A DNA stretch of 64,000 nucleotides from Pararhizobium sp. A13 (GCF_040126305.1 NZ_CP149510.1:2119001-2183000); one strand, 5' to 3'; counted from the stretch's first letter, positions 46,440 to 56,180 are shown. Program-made: numbers and translations. The notes: a model not told the origin generated them from the sequence alone.

Positions 46440-47846
46440 TTAGCTCAGGATGCGGGCGTGCTCGCTGATAAAGTTTTCAACGATTTTCAGCTCCGGCTCC
46501 AGAATATCGAAACGCTCCTCCCTGACCATCAGATCAGCAAGCCACGTTGGAAGCGCCGGGTCAATACCACTGGCGGATTTTACTGCGGCCGGGAATTTTG
46601 CCGGATGGGCGGTTGAAAGCGTCACCATCGGCGTATTCGGCTTTTCATGCTTGCCGGCGACGAAAACGCCGATCGCCGTATGCGGATCGAGAAGATAGCC
46701 GGTTGCCTCCAGCGTCGAGCGGATGGTCTCAGCGACTTGCCTCTCGCTCGCGCGGCCGGCTCGGAAGACCTTGCGGATGTTCTTCAGCGCCTTTTCCTCG
46801 ATCTCGAAGGCGCCGGACTGCTTCAGGCTCGCCATGGCGCCGCGCACCTTGGAGGCGTCGCGATCATAGGCTTCGAACAGCAGCCGCTCGAAGTTCGAGG
46901 AGATCTGGATGTCCATCGACGGCGAGGTGGTCGCCTTGACGTCGCGCATCTCGTAGCGGCCGGTCTTCAGTGTGCGGGCGAGGATATCGTTCTCATTGGT
47001 GGCGACGATCAGCTTGTCGATCGGCAGCCCCATCTGCATGGCGACGTAGCCGGCAAAGATATCGCCGAAATTGCCGGTCGGCACGGTAAAGGAGATTTTC
47101 CGGTCCGGCCCGCCCAGCACAAGCGCGGTGGTGAAGTAGTAGACGATCTGGGCCATGATACGCGCCCAATTGATCGAGTTGACACCGGACAGCGCCACGC
47201 GGTCGCGGAAGGCGACGTCGTTGAACATGGCTTTGACGAGGTTCTGGCAGTCGTCGAAATTGCCCTTGACCGCCAGTGCATGGACGTTGCTGGCGGTCGA
47301 GGTCGTCATCTGGTGCTGCTGCACCGGCGAGACCTTGCCATGCGGAAACAGAATGAAGATGTCGGTGCGGTCGCGTCCGGCAAAGGCATCGATCGCGGCA
47401 CCGCCGGTATCGCCCGAGGTGGCGCCGACGATCGTTGCGCGCTGGTTGCGCTCCGCCAGCACATAGTCCATCAGCCGCCCGAGCAGTTGCATGGCGACGT
47501 CCTTGAAGGCAAGGGTCGAGCCGTGGAATAGCTCCATGATAAAGGCGTTCGGTCCGGTCTGGACGAGCGGCGCGATCGCCGGATGGCGGAAGGTGGCATA
47601 GGCCTCGTCGATCATCGCGCGAAACGTGTCGTCTGGAATTTCACCGTCGACGAAGGGCGACAGAACGGCGAAGGCTATCTCCTGATAGGATTTGCCGCGC
47701 AGTGCGCGGATCTGCTTCTTGGAAAAACTCGGCCATTCCTTCGGCACGTAGAGGCCGCCGTCGCGGGCAAGACCCGCCAGAAGCGCATCGCAAAAACTGA
47801 GCGAAGGGGCTTCGCCCCGCGTCGAGACATACTTCACCGTGACCAT
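46440..47846 (-). CDS. thrC: Threonine synthase
   Basis: PLP enzyme that turns O-phospho-homoserine into threonine. The 468-residue protein has the PLP lysine in STLAFKDVAMQLL, the phosphate-binding GATSGDTGGAAIDAFAG and the VPTGNFGDIFAGYVAMQMGLPI segment. Its length and N-terminal YVSTRGEAPSLSFCDALLAGLA fit the longer fungal/proteobacterial ThrC class. It leads the thrC-M16-GNAT-GGDEF run. thrB lies 14 kb away in the opposite orientation, so threonine genes are split, as is usual in rhizobia. Confidence 0.95.
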   Translation of the reverse strand: MVTVKYVSTRGEAPSLSFCDALLAGLARDGGLYVPKEWPSFSKKQIRALRGKSYQEIAFAVLSPFVDGEIPDDTFRAMIDEAYATFRHPAIAPLVQTGPNAFIMELFHGSTLAFKDVAMQLLGRLMDYVLAERNQRATIVGATSGDTGGAAIDAFAGRDRTDIFILFPHGKVSPVQQHQMTTSTASNVHALAVKGNFDDCQNLVKAMFNDVAFRDRVALSGVNSINWARIMAQIVYYFTTALVLGGPDRKISFTVPTGNFGDIFAGYVAMQMGLPIDKLIVATNENDILARTLKTGRYEMRDVKATTSPSMDIQISSNFERLLFEAYDRDASKVRGAMASLKQSGAFEIEEKALKNIRKVFRAGRASERQVAETIRSTLEATGYLLDPHTAIGVFVAGKHEKPNTPMVTLSTAHPAKFPAAVKSASGIDPALPTWLADLMVREERFDILEPELKIVENFISEHARILS

Positions 47847-48199
47847 CCTTGTCGTCTGTGCTGCCGCGGAGGATGCGGCGGGAATTTGATCGGCACCCTA
47901 TTCGAACCGGATGGAACCCGCGGTTCTTTTTGCGTCAGGCCTTGGCAAAGCTGACGGAAATATCGAATTGCAGCTCCGCCGTCGGTCGTTCCAGCCGCGT
48001 CCCGTTGCGTTTTAACGGGTGCTGAAAAATTGACCTTTGGCTCCGAGACTCCAATCGATTTTTCGATGCGCCGCTGCTATAGACCATCGCCAAGGGTCTT
48101 GAAAGGCCCAGTTGCAGGGGGATCAAACCGAAAAATTCCTTATTTTCCGGTCAGTCCTGTCCCGTGTCATCAATTGTGCAAGGCAGAGGGTCAAGTCAG
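47847..48199. other. Intergenic region between thrC and a lipoprotein gene
   Basis: A 353-bp divergent gap with no protein gene seen. It contains the thrC upstream region on the minus strand and, on the plus strand, AT-rich stretches at 48023-48075 (GAAAAATTGACCTTTGG and a CTATAG near 48073) that could form part of a promoter, though their spacing is poor. No riboswitch or threonine attenuator was recognised. Confidence 0.4.
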
Positions 48200-48748
48200 G
48201 TGTTTGGTAATATCTCCAGCCGTCTTCTCGGAATTTCACTTCTCGTGCTCGTCGCGGGCTGCAACAAAACGGATACCGGCGGAGCGATCGATGCCGGTGG
48301 TAGCGCAACCGCGCCGACGCCCGCCGTCATCCAGGGCACTTGCCCGCAGGTCTATCTGCTCGACGGAACCGCGAATTACCGCACCTATGCCAAGGGCGCC
48401 AAGGACGATCCGACCAAGATCGTCTACCAGGCGTCACTGGCCGATACGACCCGCCAGTGCGTTCAGAACGAGAGCCAACTGGTGATGACCGTCGTCGTCC
48501 AGGGCCGCGTCGTTGCCGGCCCGGCCGGCGGCGCCGGAAACGTCAACCTGCCGATCCGCGTTGCCGCGACCGATGGCAAGAACACGCTCTATTCCGAACT
48601 GACGCAGTATCCGGTCGAAGTTCCGGCCGGCGTCGGCACCACCCAGTTCATCTTCACCAAGGCCGATATCGCGCTGCCCGGTGGCGCCGGCGATTTCGCC
48701 AAGGTCTATATCGGCTTCGACGAAGGCCCGGTGAAGAAGAAGAAATAA
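48200..48748 (+). CDS. Lipoprotein of unknown function
   Basis: A 182-residue exported lipoprotein. From GTG 48200 it starts VFGNISSRLLGISLLVLVAG with Cys as the lipid site (lipobox LVAGC), followed by an Ala/Gly/Thr-rich linker and a beta-rich domain: CPQVYLLDGTANYRTYAKGA, then QCVQNESQLVMTVVVQGRVV and VYIGFDEGPVKKKK. A basic tail (KKKK) ends the protein. Two cysteines (TCPQ and RQCV) may form a disulfide. No family could be named with confidence. An earlier GTG at 48164 is in frame; 48200 places the signal peptide at the start. The gene is monocistronic with a strong terminator. Confidence 0.72.
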   Translation: MFGNISSRLLGISLLVLVAGCNKTDTGGAIDAGGSATAPTPAVIQGTCPQVYLLDGTANYRTYAKGAKDDPTKIVYQASLADTTRQCVQNESQLVMTVVVQGRVVAGPAGGAGNVNLPIRVAATDGKNTLYSELTQYPVEVPAGVGTTQFIFTKADIALPGGAGDFAKVYIGFDEGPVKKKK

Positions 48749-48772
48749 GCGGGGGTTTCTGCTGCTCAATCA

Positions 48773-48803
48773 AAACCGGTGCGAGATTTCGCACCGGTTT
48801 TTT
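48773..48803 (+). terminator. Intrinsic terminator after the lipoprotein gene
   Basis: AAACCGGTGCGA and TCGCACCGGTTT form perfect 12-bp arms around GATT, followed by TTT. It is 24 bp after the stop codon. Confidence 0.85.
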
Positions 48804-48855
48804 GATGTCAGCGTCGCAGGCTGAAGTCGTCTGTTTTTGGGAGCCGCATTCCAAA

Positions 48856-48901
48856 CTCCGTCATCCTCGGGCTTGACCGGTCAAGCCCGAGGATGACGGA
48901 G
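48856..48901. repeat. 46-bp perfect palindrome, same family as the ispH-thrB repeat
   Basis: The sequence CTCCGTCATCCTCGGGCTTG, ACC and its exact inverse meet with no spacer. The core matches the 34-bp arms at 31018-31144. It lies between the lipoprotein terminator and the HAD gene and looks like a member of a dispersed repeat family. Confidence 0.85.
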
Positions 48902-48956
48902 GAGGGGACTGGCGTTCAGCCTCCTCAACTCTTGAAACGGTGCTAAAATGCGCCGC

Positions 48957-49652
48957 TTACGCCGTCAGCGATTCCGACCATTCCGACAAGGCGGCGATGA
49001 CACCGGGCAGTGCGCTCATGCGCGAGATCACCGTTTCGGCGCCGGCCTCGGTCAACTTGTCGGCATGGGAGGGATAGGTGTGCGATGCGCCGGTGAAGCC
49101 GACGACGCGCATGCCGGCGGTGGTTGCGCCATGGATGCCGTGCACGGAATCCTCGATCACCAGCACGCGCGACGGATCGACGCCGAACTGCTTGGCGCCG
49201 TGCAGGAAGATGTCCGGCTTCGGTTTGACGCGGTCTTCGCCAAGGTCGCGGGCCGAATAGATATGCTTGCCGAAATGATCCTTGATGCCGACCTTGCTGA
49301 GCATCATCGAAAGCCGCGTCGAGGTCGAGTTCGAGCAGATGCAATGCGGCAGCGTGAGCTGCGCCAGCACCGGCTTGACGCCCTCGATGATCTTGACGTC
49401 GCTCGCCAGACGTTTGTCGAGGATGGCCTCGTTCTTGGTAAGCAGGTTTGCCGAAAGCGGGATGTCGGCTTCCTTCTCGATGGCGAGAAGCGTGTTGTGC
49501 CAGGTCATGCCGGCAAAGCGCTCGGCCATTTCCTCGGTGCTGATCGGATAACCGGCTTCGGTCAGGAGTTCGGCCTCGACCTCGCTGGCGATGATTTCCG
49601 AATCGACGAGCACGCCGTCGCAGTCGAAGATGATGAGATCAATGCTGTTCAT
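48957..49652 (-). CDS. HAD family phosphatase (beta-phosphoglucomutase-like)
   Basis: Haloacid dehalogenase superfamily hydrolase of 231 residues. Motif I with the catalytic Asp pair is IFDCDGVLVDSE, the cap domain follows (TEAGYPISTEEMAERFAGMT), motif II is CSNSTS, motif III Lys is in RVKPKPDIFLHG and motif IV is VIEDSVHGIHGA. This is the HAD-IA group of sugar-phosphate phosphatases and phosphoglycolate phosphatase-like enzymes. ATG 49652 fits family length; the open frame to 49694 is longer by 14 residues. Cytosolic; substrate unknown. Confidence 0.88.
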   Translation of the reverse strand: MNSIDLIIFDCDGVLVDSEIIASEVEAELLTEAGYPISTEEMAERFAGMTWHNTLLAIEKEADIPLSANLLTKNEAILDKRLASDVKIIEGVKPVLAQLTLPHCICSNSTSTRLSMMLSKVGIKDHFGKHIYSARDLGEDRVKPKPDIFLHGAKQFGVDPSRVLVIEDSVHGIHGATTAGMRVVGFTGASHTYPSHADKLTEAGAETVISRMSALPGVIAALSEWSESLTA

Positions 49653-49870
49653 GTCGGGAAGGCCCTTGGGGAGGAGATGTGGGGCGATGTACACGATGCG
49701 CCTCGAAAGCTCAACCGCGCAGGACGAGAAGCTGCCATGCAGGAAGAGGCCGGGTCCGCATTTGTTGGGCGCTGGCGGGACGGCGGAAAGCGAGGTTATT
49801 GCGTCCCGCGTATATGCGGGATAGGTAAAATGGGCTTCGGCACCCGTTCTCTTCTATCTGCAAGGCCTCC

Positions 49871-50299
49871 ATGACAGTTCGCCTGCGCCCACATCATCTG
49901 CTCTGCATGCTGACCTTCATCGGCAAGGGATATACGCAGGCTTTCACCGAGAATTATATCCGCATCGCCGCTCGCCTCTCCGCGGGCGAGGATATTCTTG
50001 TCGTCGACGGTCCGGACGATATTTGCGCGCCGATGCTTGAAGAGACCGACCACCACTGTCTTTGCGATACCGTGACGGAACGGGATCGGGGCGCAAGTGC
50101 TGCGGTGGAAGACCTGCTCGGAATACCCGCCGGCCGCGGCCGGTCGATCCTTCCGGATGGGGATTTTCTCCGGCGTATGCGCGAAGCCTTCGAGAACGGC
50201 ACCATCCGCGCGGCATGCCAGCGTTGTGAATGGTCGCCGCTCTGTACCGGCATTGCCGCCTCGGGCTTCGACGGCGTGCTCGTCGCGTCCGGCTGCTGA
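49871..50299 (+). CDS. DUF1284 domain-containing protein
   Basis: A 142-residue protein with several conserved cysteines and histidines: LRPHHLLCMLTFIGKGYTQA near the start, DDICAPMLEETDHHCLCDT in the middle and ACQRCEWSPLCTGIAASGF near the end. The Cys/His pattern suggests a metal or Fe-S site, but the function is unknown. Family members occur in many proteobacteria. An inverted repeat, TCCCGC-GTATAT-GCGGGA at 49804-49821, lies 50 bp upstream and may be an operator. The gene is convergent with the ArsR-type regulator, with no gap between stop codons. Confidence 0.82.
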   Translation: MTVRLRPHHLLCMLTFIGKGYTQAFTENYIRIAARLSAGEDILVVDGPDDICAPMLEETDHHCLCDTVTERDRGASAAVEDLLGIPAGRGRSILPDGDFLRRMREAFENGTIRAACQRCEWSPLCTGIAASGFDGVLVASGC

Positions 50300-50986
50300 T
50301 CAGGCGGGCAGGGGAAAGAGTTTTGCGAATTCCTTTTCGCCGGTGCCGGTAAAGCGCACGGCGCGGCTGTCGGTTTCGCGCCTGGCCCAGCCCTTGTCGA
50401 GAAACAGCGTCAGCAGCGCCTGGCCGAGCGAGCCGGCGAGATGCGAGCGGCGCTCGCTCCAATCAAGGCATGTCCGGCAGACAGGGCGCCGTGATTTGGT
50501 CAGCGCCGAAAGGTCGATGCCGAGCGCCGTCATCTTGTCCTCGCCGGCCTGCGTCAGCGACAGGTCGCCGCCCGCACCGGTGATCACCTCCTCGGCCACA
50601 AGGCTGTCGAGCAGGCGCACGCCGTAATCGCCGGCCAGATGGTTGTAGCAGACGCGCGCCTTGCGCAGCGCCGGGTCCTTGGGGCCGGTACGGTGGCGGG
50701 TGAACCCGCGGTTTGCGGCAAAGCCCATCAGGCTTTCCAGCAAAAGGCCGACATCGTCGTCGGCAAGCGCGAAATAGCGGTGCCGGCCCTGCTTGCGCTG
50801 GCCGATCAGCCCGCCAGCCTCAAGTTTCGACAGGTGGGAACTCGCCGTCTGCAGCGTGATCCCCGCCGTTCCGGCAAGCTCCGTCGCCGTCAATGCCTTG
50901 CCGCTCATCAGCGCGGTCAGCATGTTGGCGCGGGCTGGGTCGCCGATCAGCGATCCGATCTGGGCAATGTCGGGACCTTCTTTCAT
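50300..50986 (-). CDS. ArsR-type regulator with C-terminal extension
   Basis: A 228-residue protein: N-terminal winged helix (SLIGDPARANMLTALMSGKA, ATELAGTAGITLQTASSHLSKLE) plus a longer C-terminal part of about 130 residues, including ARVCYNHLAGDYGVRLLDSL and VCRTCLDWSERRSHLAGSLG. This two-part form is a known ArsR subgroup in proteobacteria, where the C-terminal part carries conserved Cys. It is divergent from the NIPSNAP/ABM pair with palindromes between, so it likely controls that pair. The cysteines (VCYN, VCRTC) suggest thiol sensing, but this is inference. Confidence 0.84.
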   Translation of the reverse strand: MKEGPDIAQIGSLIGDPARANMLTALMSGKALTATELAGTAGITLQTASSHLSKLEAGGLIGQRKQGRHRYFALADDDVGLLLESLMGFAANRGFTRHRTGPKDPALRKARVCYNHLAGDYGVRLLDSLVAEEVITGAGGDLSLTQAGEDKMTALGIDLSALTKSRRPVCRTCLDWSERRSHLAGSLGQALLTLFLDKGWARRETDSRAVRFTGTGEKEFAKLFPLPA

Positions 50987-50987
50987 A

Positions 50988-51008
50988 CTTCGATGCTAAC
51001 CGAAGCAT
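50988..51008. promoter_or_regulatory. Operator candidate for the ArsR-type regulator
   Basis: CTTCG (50988-50992) pairs with CGAAG (51001-51005), and ATGCT (50993-50997) with AGCAT (51004-51008), making two overlapping inverted repeats. They start 2 bp from the regulator's ATG, in a position suited to autorepression and to control of the divergent gene at 51081. Confidence 0.5.
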
Positions 51009-51080
51009 TGAGCGCATTCAAGGTGGCAAAAGAGATCATCGCCAGGTCGCAGAGACCGGGAAACATCGAAGGAAAAGACG

Positions 51081-51410
51081 ATGATCACCTGCTTCATTCG
51101 CTATGAAATCGATCCGTTCAAGCGCGAGGAATTCGCCACCTACGCTCGCAACTGGGGCCAGGCGATCCCGCGCAACGGCGCCGACCTGATCGGTTATTTC
51201 GGCCCGCATGAAGGCTCGGCCACCACCGCCTACGGCGTCTACAGCATCGAGAGCCTCGCCGCCTACGAAACCTATCGCACAAGGCTCGCCGCCGATCCGC
51301 TGGGGGCTGAAAACTATCAGTTCGCGAGGAGAGAGCGGTTCATCCTCAAGGAGGACCGGATCTTCCTGAAGAACGTTTCGCTGCCGCATGCCAAGGGGAT
51401 TTCGTTGTGA
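51081..51410 (+). CDS. NIPSNAP family protein
   Basis: A 109-residue protein with a ferredoxin-like ABM-type fold as in NIPSNAP proteins: MITCFIRYEIDPFKREEFAT, FGPHEGSATTAYGVYSI and FARRERFILKEDRIFLKNV. Function is unknown; several bacterial relatives are small monooxygenase-like or dehydratase-like proteins. GGAAAAG precedes the ATG. It overlaps the ABM gene at GTGA and is divergent from the ArsR-type regulator, which probably controls both. Confidence 0.84.
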   Translation: MITCFIRYEIDPFKREEFATYARNWGQAIPRNGADLIGYFGPHEGSATTAYGVYSIESLAAYETYRTRLAADPLGAENYQFARRERFILKEDRIFLKNVSLPHAKGISL

Positions 51411-51769
51411 TCGCCGTCATCTTCGAGGTCACGCCGGCCGATGACCGGCGCAGCGCTTATCTCGATCTTGCCGCGCAACTGCATGCGCGCCTGGACAAGA
51501 TCGACGGCTTCCTGTCGATCGAGCGGTTCGAAAGCTTGAAGATGCCGGGCAAGATCCTGTCCCTGTCCTTCTGGCGCGACGAGGCGGCGATCGCCACATG
51601 GCGCAATGGCGCGGAGCACCGCGCGGCCCAGCATGCCGGCCGCAACGGCACCTTCGCCGATTACCGCCTGCGCATCGCCACCGTCATCCGTGACTACGGA
51701 ATGAGCGAGCGGGAACAGGCGCCGGACGATAGCCGGGCGTTTCATGGGGAGACAGAGCGTGTGGCTTGA
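51407..51769 (+). CDS. Antibiotic biosynthesis monooxygenase (ABM) family protein
   Basis: A 120-residue ABM-domain protein, starting at GTG 51407 with an overlap to the NIPSNAP gene. The beta-alpha-beta pattern is VIAVIFEVTPADDRRSAYLD, then FLSIERFESL, GKILSLSFWRDEAAIATWRN and the H-containing end YRLRIATVIRDYGM. ABM proteins include cofactor-free monooxygenases and haem-degrading enzymes; the usual conserved Asn/Trp set is only partly present, so activity is uncertain. The pair with NIPSNAP suggests a small-molecule oxidation step induced by the ArsR regulator's signal. Confidence 0.82.
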   Translation: MIAVIFEVTPADDRRSAYLDLAAQLHARLDKIDGFLSIERFESLKMPGKILSLSFWRDEAAIATWRNGAEHRAAQHAGRNGTFADYRLRIATVIRDYGMSEREQAPDDSRAFHGETERVA

Positions 51770-51895
51770 GTTACGGATGGTCAGCCACGGTTGAAGAGGC
51801 GCTCTCCCAACTCTGTCGTGTACGCCACAAGGGGTGCATGACGGAGAACAGGGACATCCTGCGTTTCGGCAGCTCAGAGACCTGTGGAAGAGCGC

Positions 51896-53554
51896 CTACG
51901 GTACCGTAACCTCCGTGCGCTCGGCGGCCTTCACCACCGCCGATGTGTCCTTCGGGGCTTTGTCGCCCTCGTAGGTCACGCGGATGATGTAGTCGCCGGG
52001 TGCAACGGTGTCCTTGTACTCGACGCCGTAGCCTTGCGAGACCGTCTTCCGGTTGCCCTGAATGTCCTTCCTGGCTTCGATGATCTCGATGCCGTAGGCG
52101 CCCGGGGCGTTGATCGCCAGCACGCCGGCGTTAAGGTTGACGACGACGTCCTTGCGTTCCCCGGCCTTGATCGAATAGGGCACTTCCGCCCGCACCGAGC
52201 CGAGGCGGGCGGTCAGGATGAAGTCGCCCGCGGGGCTGTCGAGTTTCGTACCGCTGCCATAGGTGCTGCCGAAGGTCTTGCGCTCGCCGTTGATGTCCTT
52301 CCGCGGCGCGGCGATTTCGAAGAATATCTCCGAGGACTCGACCGCCAGACCGCCTTCGGCATAAACAGCCTTGTTGTCGATGACGCCGGAGCCGATGACG
52401 AGGTCGCGCTCGACCGTTTCACCCGCTTTGACCGTTACGCTGTCCTCTGCCGTGGTCGCCCCGATCGTTCCCTTCAGGCTGACCGTTCCCGCCGGCGCAT
52501 AGAATTTCGCCTTGCCGTAATAGGTCGCCGAATGATCGCCGAAGCCGATCAGGACTGCCGCGGTGTCGTCGGGGCCTGCGTCCTGCGGCGTGCGCTTCGG
52601 CGAAATGATGAGGTAGCCGGCGTCGAAATTGACATAGGGCTTGGCGACCTCGCCATCTTTGATCTCGAACGGAACCTTGCGTTTGATCGAGCCGTTCAGC
52701 GTCGCCAGCGCAATATATTTCCCGGCAGGATAAGTGGCCTGGTAACTCGCCTTGTATTGCAGATCGATATAGTCGCCATCCGGTTCGCCGTTGACGGCAG
52801 CCTTGAATATCTGCCACTGGATCTCGCTGTTTTCGCCGAGAGAAGGTCCGCCCTCCGACAGCGCGCTGTCCGTCATCACATTGTATTCAAGCTTGACGGG
52901 TTCTGCCTGCTCCGCCGGTTTTTCCTTGATCATCGGCGGTGCCACAACGGTGGCGGCAAGGGCTACGACCAGCTGACCGGCGTCCGACGCCTGAAAATAT
53001 TGGCCGCCGGTGCCTTCGGCAAGACACGAAACCTTCTTGCCTTCCTCTTCCGTCAATCCGAAGCCGACGACATGGGCGGTGAAGTCGACGCCCTTGCTTT
53101 CAAGCTCGGCGGCAAGCGCGCAAGGGTCTGCCTGGCAGGTTTCCAGCCCGTCGGTGACAAGCACGACCGTTGCCTTTTCCTCGGTGTATTTCAGGGCATC
53201 GGCGGCCTCGCGAACGGCCTGCGTCAAGGGCGTCTTTCCCTTCGGCGTGATGCCGTTGACGAAATCGACGATCGCCGCTTCGGTGCCTTTTGCCGGCGGA
53301 ACGACCAGCTCGATATCCGAACAGGACCCCTTGTCGCGGTGACCGTAGACCATCAGCCCGAGTTCCGTCTCCTTCGAGACCGAAGGCAGCACCTCGGCAA
53401 TCGTTTCCCGCGCAATTTCGATCTTCGACCGGCCATCGATCTGGCCCCACATCGAGCCTGAAGCGTCCAGCACCACGACGGTACTATCGGCAGCCTGGGC
53501 GAGGGATGAAAATACGAGAGAAAGAAACAGGGCGAAGGCAGATGAGAAGCGCAC
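51896..53554 (-). CDS. Exported von Willebrand factor A domain protein
   Basis: A 552-residue secreted or periplasmic protein. GTG 53554 has AAGGAG upstream and begins a signal peptide VRFSSAFALFLSLVFSSLAQ. The vWA domain (about 23-210) has the MIDAS motif DASGSMWG, GYGHRD-like LMVYGHRDKGSCSD and VLVTDGLETC, with a GKTPLTQAV Thr. The C-terminal part (from about 280) holds three to four beta-rich repeats with similar openings (PAGKYIALATLNGSIKRKVP, then SPAGDFILTARLGSVRAEVP and APGDYIIRVTYEGDKAP). The repeats look like adhesion or carbohydrate-binding modules. It could bind extracellular ligands; role unknown. The open frame to 53611 was rejected. Confidence 0.83.
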   Translation of the reverse strand: MRFSSAFALFLSLVFSSLAQAADSTVVVLDASGSMWGQIDGRSKIEIARETIAEVLPSVSKETELGLMVYGHRDKGSCSDIELVVPPAKGTEAAIVDFVNGITPKGKTPLTQAVREAADALKYTEEKATVVLVTDGLETCQADPCALAAELESKGVDFTAHVVGFGLTEEEGKKVSCLAEGTGGQYFQASDAGQLVVALAATVVAPPMIKEKPAEQAEPVKLEYNVMTDSALSEGGPSLGENSEIQWQIFKAAVNGEPDGDYIDLQYKASYQATYPAGKYIALATLNGSIKRKVPFEIKDGEVAKPYVNFDAGYLIISPKRTPQDAGPDDTAAVLIGFGDHSATYYGKAKFYAPAGTVSLKGTIGATTAEDSVTVKAGETVERDLVIGSGVIDNKAVYAEGGLAVESSEIFFEIAAPRKDINGERKTFGSTYGSGTKLDSPAGDFILTARLGSVRAEVPYSIKAGERKDVVVNLNAGVLAINAPGAYGIEIIEARKDIQGNRKTVSQGYGVEYKDTVAPGDYIIRVTYEGDKAPKDTSAVVKAAERTEVTVP

Positions 53555-53746
53555 GGAATTCTCCTTGTCCGTCCAATGAGCCATTGTCCCACACGCGCCA
53601 AGACACGGCAATCGTCGGGTGCCTGTCCGTCAAACGGACGAAGCGACGCTGTTATTCAAATGCAGCGAATGTCTCCATCCCGCTGTGCCATTTCGCAAAT
53701 TCCGCACCCGCCTTCAGTATTTGGTAACCAAGTTCGGTAACCATAA

Positions 53747-54919
<1,173 letters not shown>

Positions 54920-54942
54920 GCAAACCGCAACTGAAAAACAAT

Positions 54943-54971
54943 ACGGCCGAAGCATCTGCTGCTTCGGCCGT
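54943..54971 (+). terminator. Intrinsic terminator after ccrM
   Basis: ACGGCCGAAGCA and TGCTTCGGCCGT form perfect 12-bp arms around a 5-base loop, followed by TTCTG. It starts 23 bp after the ccrM stop. Confidence 0.8.
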
Positions 54972-55004
54972 TTCTGCCTTGCGAGGGACAACGTACCCTC
55001 CGGT

Positions 55005-55742
55005 TCAGAAAATGAAGTCGCCCGCGTCCAGCTGGCTGAGCTTGACGTTCTCGATGATGAGCTTGTCACCATTGCCGCCATCGATCACGACGTTCTTGCC
55101 GACTGTCCTCATATGGCTGGCTTGGAGGTCGCTGAAATCGTTGACCGAGGCAAGGCCGGACAGATCGATCCAATCATGATCGGCGCCGATCGCATCGAAA
55201 TCCTTGATCGTGTCGACGCCCGACATCGTCTCGAACACGAAGGTGTCGCTGCCGGCACCGCCGGTTAGCGTGTCCTTGCCCGCATCGCCTGACAGGGTAT
55301 CGTTGCCCTTGCCGCCATAGAGCTTGTCGTTGCCTTTTCCACCGCCAAAAGTGTCGGCGTAGTTGGTGCCGGTGATGGTGTCGCCGCCAGAGAGCAACGC
55401 ATCGAAAAACTTGGTGGTGCTGCCGCTATCGAAGGCCGCTGCGAGCGTCTTTCCGGAAAGCGAGAGGCCCGTTTCGCTGACGAGCATGATGCCGTCGCTG
55501 ACGACGGTGAAGGACTTGATCGTGCCGGCGGTGATGCCGGATACCTCACCATCGATCATCTTGTATTTGAGGCCGCTTCCCGAAAACGTCATGTAGTTCT
55601 GGGCATCGTCGGAAAGCTTGATGCCTGTCGCCGTGAATTTCTCGCTCTCATAGTCGAGAATGTCATGCAGGCTCTCTGCCAGAATATCGGCGAAATTGAA
55701 GCCGGTCGTCTTGTCAAAACCACTCAGATTGATCTTTGCCAT
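55005..55742 (-). CDS. RTX-type calcium-binding protein
   Basis: A 245-residue acidic protein with no signal peptide and a C-terminal calcium-binding repeat block. About four nonapeptide repeats (GGGKGNDKLYGGKGNDTLSG, DAGKDTLTGGAGSDTF) lie at residues 133-168, followed by FDAIGADHDWIDLSGLASV, a typical end for RTX proteins exported by type I secretion. The N-terminal 130 residues (SGFDKTTGFNFADILAESLH and onward) are of unknown function. No ABC exporter or membrane-fusion gene is in the window, so secretion would use a distant system. ATG 55742 fits a clean N-terminus; the frame to 55835 was rejected. Confidence 0.83.
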   Translation of the reverse strand: MAKINLSGFDKTTGFNFADILAESLHDILDYESEKFTATGIKLSDDAQNYMTFSGSGLKYKMIDGEVSGITAGTIKSFTVVSDGIMLVSETGLSLSGKTLAAAFDSGSTTKFFDALLSGGDTITGTNYADTFGGGKGNDKLYGGKGNDTLSGDAGKDTLTGGAGSDTFVFETMSGVDTIKDFDAIGADHDWIDLSGLASVNDFSDLQASHMRTVGKNVVIDGGNGDKLIIENVKLSQLDAGDFIF

Positions 55743-55979
55743 GTTCTCTGTGTCTTTCCTTGCGTCCCACGTAGTTCGGATATCAATGGCCGTAATCGCA
55801 TGCAACTTCTGATCGCGCCGCACCGCTGTCTTCATCGAAACAGGGATAAAGAGCCGTTAAAAGCGAATTGATTCCAGAGGTTTGCGCAGCGGCGTCGACG
55901 CTTGTCCAAAATCAGGGCCGAGCCGGTGACGCAACGGGACATTGCGGCGCAGTGAAATGTCGGCGGGCCTTTAGAACAA

Positions 55980-56179
55980 TTTAACCATCCCGCGGATACT
56001 CTGAGCGCAGGCAAGACGACCGCATGATCAACCACGCGAGACGCGCGGGGAAACCCGCAAATTGCCCGGCAGGACGGCGCTCAGGCTGCCCTGTTCAGAG
56101 ATAGTTTTCGTCCGGTTTCGTACCTTCAGTCCCGGAGGGAGACTTACACGCCCAGGATCCGAAAGGCTCCTGGGCGTTT
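55980..56179 (+). ncRNA. Candidate small RNA upstream of an unassigned terminator
   Basis: Within the 522-bp gap between the two RTX genes (55743-56264), a strong plus-strand hairpin (ACGCCCAGGA, 56148-56157, with TCCTGGGCGT, 56168-56177, then TTTC) has no plus-strand protein gene before it. Upstream are further hairpin-prone segments: GCGGG-GAAA-CCCGC near 56046-56059 and AGTCCC-GGAGGGAGACT near 56128-56144. This is the layout of a rhizobial trans-acting sRNA, with a GGAGGGAG stretch that could pair near ribosome binding sites. The 5' end is not fixed; 55980 is a guess based on an AT-rich patch. No named sRNA family is claimed. Confidence 0.4.
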
Positions 56180-56180
56180 C
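56148..56180 (+). terminator. Strong plus-strand terminator without a protein gene upstream
   Basis: Ten-bp perfect arms around a 10-base loop, followed by TTTCTGTTT. Neither RTX gene is on this strand. It is the best support for a small RNA in this gap. Confidence 0.7.

Noticed and set aside
51884..53461. 525-codon plus-strand frame opposite the vWA gene
   Set aside because: It is antisense to an exported vWA protein with signal peptide, MIDAS motif and good ribosome binding site.
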